In this document: one piece after another, positions 63,089-64,000 of the stretch
Position numbering within the stretch: position 1 is the stretch's first letter
Layout: every line of letters starts with the position of its first letter
Source of the DNA: Clusia tigrina
Taxonomy: Eukaryota > Arthropoda > Insecta > Diptera > Clusiidae
NCBI GenBank assembly: GCA_920105625.2
Contig: OV050032.1
Span: 12,050,807 to 12,114,806 of the forward strand
Length of the DNA: 64,000 nt
Reading direction: 5' to 3'
Made by a program: the position numbers and the translations under genes
The notes under the pieces: generated by a model
Databases searched by the model: none
What the model was told of the DNA's origin: nothing
What the model saw: only the letters and a program-made list of their open reading frames with translations

Positions 63089-64000
63089 GTTGTGAACCAA
63101 CTCATTTTGTTAAGCGACTTCCCAAATTTCCTAGTTGTGCTCCTATATAATTTTCAATACATTATAAAGGCACAAGAATCTATTTGATCAAATGCCGCAA
63201 TTGTTTCCTTCAAACATATTTATCAGTATTTGCAACGAAAACACAACTCAAACATTAGCCTCGACTTAATATATATAGAATATTATCAAGAAAATATCCG
63301 TAGTTGTTTTGTAGAATATATGAGTATATATATATATACGAGTACGTATATAAACGGATGCTAATGACCATAATCGTTCTTACTTCTGTATTAGTCGGCC
63401 ACAAAAATATTTGCAAAACAGTCCCCAGAACTCACACTCCAAATACTCGCACTGGTTATGATTTGGTCGAGAAGGCAAACAACTTTTAAGCAGAGACTTT
63501 AGCAAAATTCCTGGAATACGCCAGACCAACCACACTCATCCATATGTAGATGCAAAGCTACGCATGCATACGGGTACATTGTGCATATTCACTTGAGCAC
63601 GCCACAATGGTAATAGGCTAAACGCTATAACCTGCATTCGAAATTCATCATACGTACCCACTCACGCATTCACAGACACACATCACACCCCCTCTCAACA
63701 CTCACACTCGCACACACATATGCACCTACACACGCCCCTGCTACACTGCGAGTACAAAAGCGTCAGCCATCATTGCCTGCTATAATCAACGAAGCCAAAT
63801 TGAAATGTTGCCGGCTGACCGATCGTGTTTGATGAATAGCAAAAGTCACGCATGACATGTAGTGTTGTTGGGCAGGAAGTTGTGGGGCACGCGTTGGCGC
63901 TGCTTCTGTGTCTGTCCGTTGCTTTTATTTGTTTGTGCATTTGTTCGTTTGTTTGTTGCTGACACTACTTGCAGCAGCGCCCAACCAGCCACAGCGAATG
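63089..64000. other. Intergenic, nothing recognised
   Basis: Short TA run at 63325-63338 and CA-rich patches near 63680-63720. No gene recognised. Confidence 0.5.

Overview
The window is insect genomic DNA, almost certainly from a higher (brachyceran) fly. The only host protein-coding gene I can support is an ortholog of the Drosophila pair-rule gene hairy (h). It lies on the minus strand in three exons: 23303-23208, 21028-20933 and 20760-19900. These encode a 350-residue bHLH-Orange repressor ending in WRPW. The protein is very close to Drosophila Hairy. The surrounding transposons (R1/Jockey-superfamily LINE tails ending in short ACCT-type repeats, several mariner lineages) and the roughly 60% AT composition fit a tephritid-like fly. 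That species-level reading is inference.

Region 1-18640 lies downstream (3') of h. It holds an 82/83-bp tandem satellite (113-1233), LINE remnants (3440-4732, 8363-9190, 13735-14157 and 14343-14474), a mariner deletion derivative inside a TA microsatellite (7043-7968), a second decayed mariner (about 14500-15340), a SINE copy (17278-17460) and unannotated intergenic DNA.

Region 18650-24260 is the h locus. The probable 3'UTR carries a near-full-length miR-7 complementary site at 18974-18998, matching the known miR-7/hairy relationship in Drosophila. A poly(A) signal lies near 18671. A GAGA-rich promoter-proximal stretch with two CAGGTAG (Zelda-type) heptamers lies at 23860-24110.

Region 24261-64000 lies upstream (5') of h and has no credible host coding gene. 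It alternates between transposon-free islands with enhancer-like character and blocks of dead transposons: a LINE at 29010-31050, LINE tails near 31.2, 36.4 and 40.5 kb, an AT-rich tract at 42.7-44.6 kb, an RTE-like LINE at 50.8-52.3 kb, a LINE RNase H relic at 52.4-53.4 kb, a SINE at 54 kb, a mariner at 57-58 kb and a SINE at 63 kb. The octamer AAAGGATT/AATCCTTT, which contains the GGATT core of Bicoid/Otd-type sites, clusters at 31.8-33.5, 36.9-37.0 and 47.1-48.5 kb. Hunchback-like A-tracts cluster at 32.9-33.1 and 45.7-46.1 kb. In Drosophila the h stripe enhancers lie 5' of the gene and read Bicoid, Hunchback, Kruppel, Knirps, Giant and Caudal, so these islands are my best candidates for stripe enhancers.

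Two other signals stand out. One is a tRNA-derived SINE family with a (TAA)n tail and target-site duplications, present three times. The other is a window-wide excess of the heptamer ACTCGTA/TACGAGT. Motif counts were made by eye and should be recomputed.
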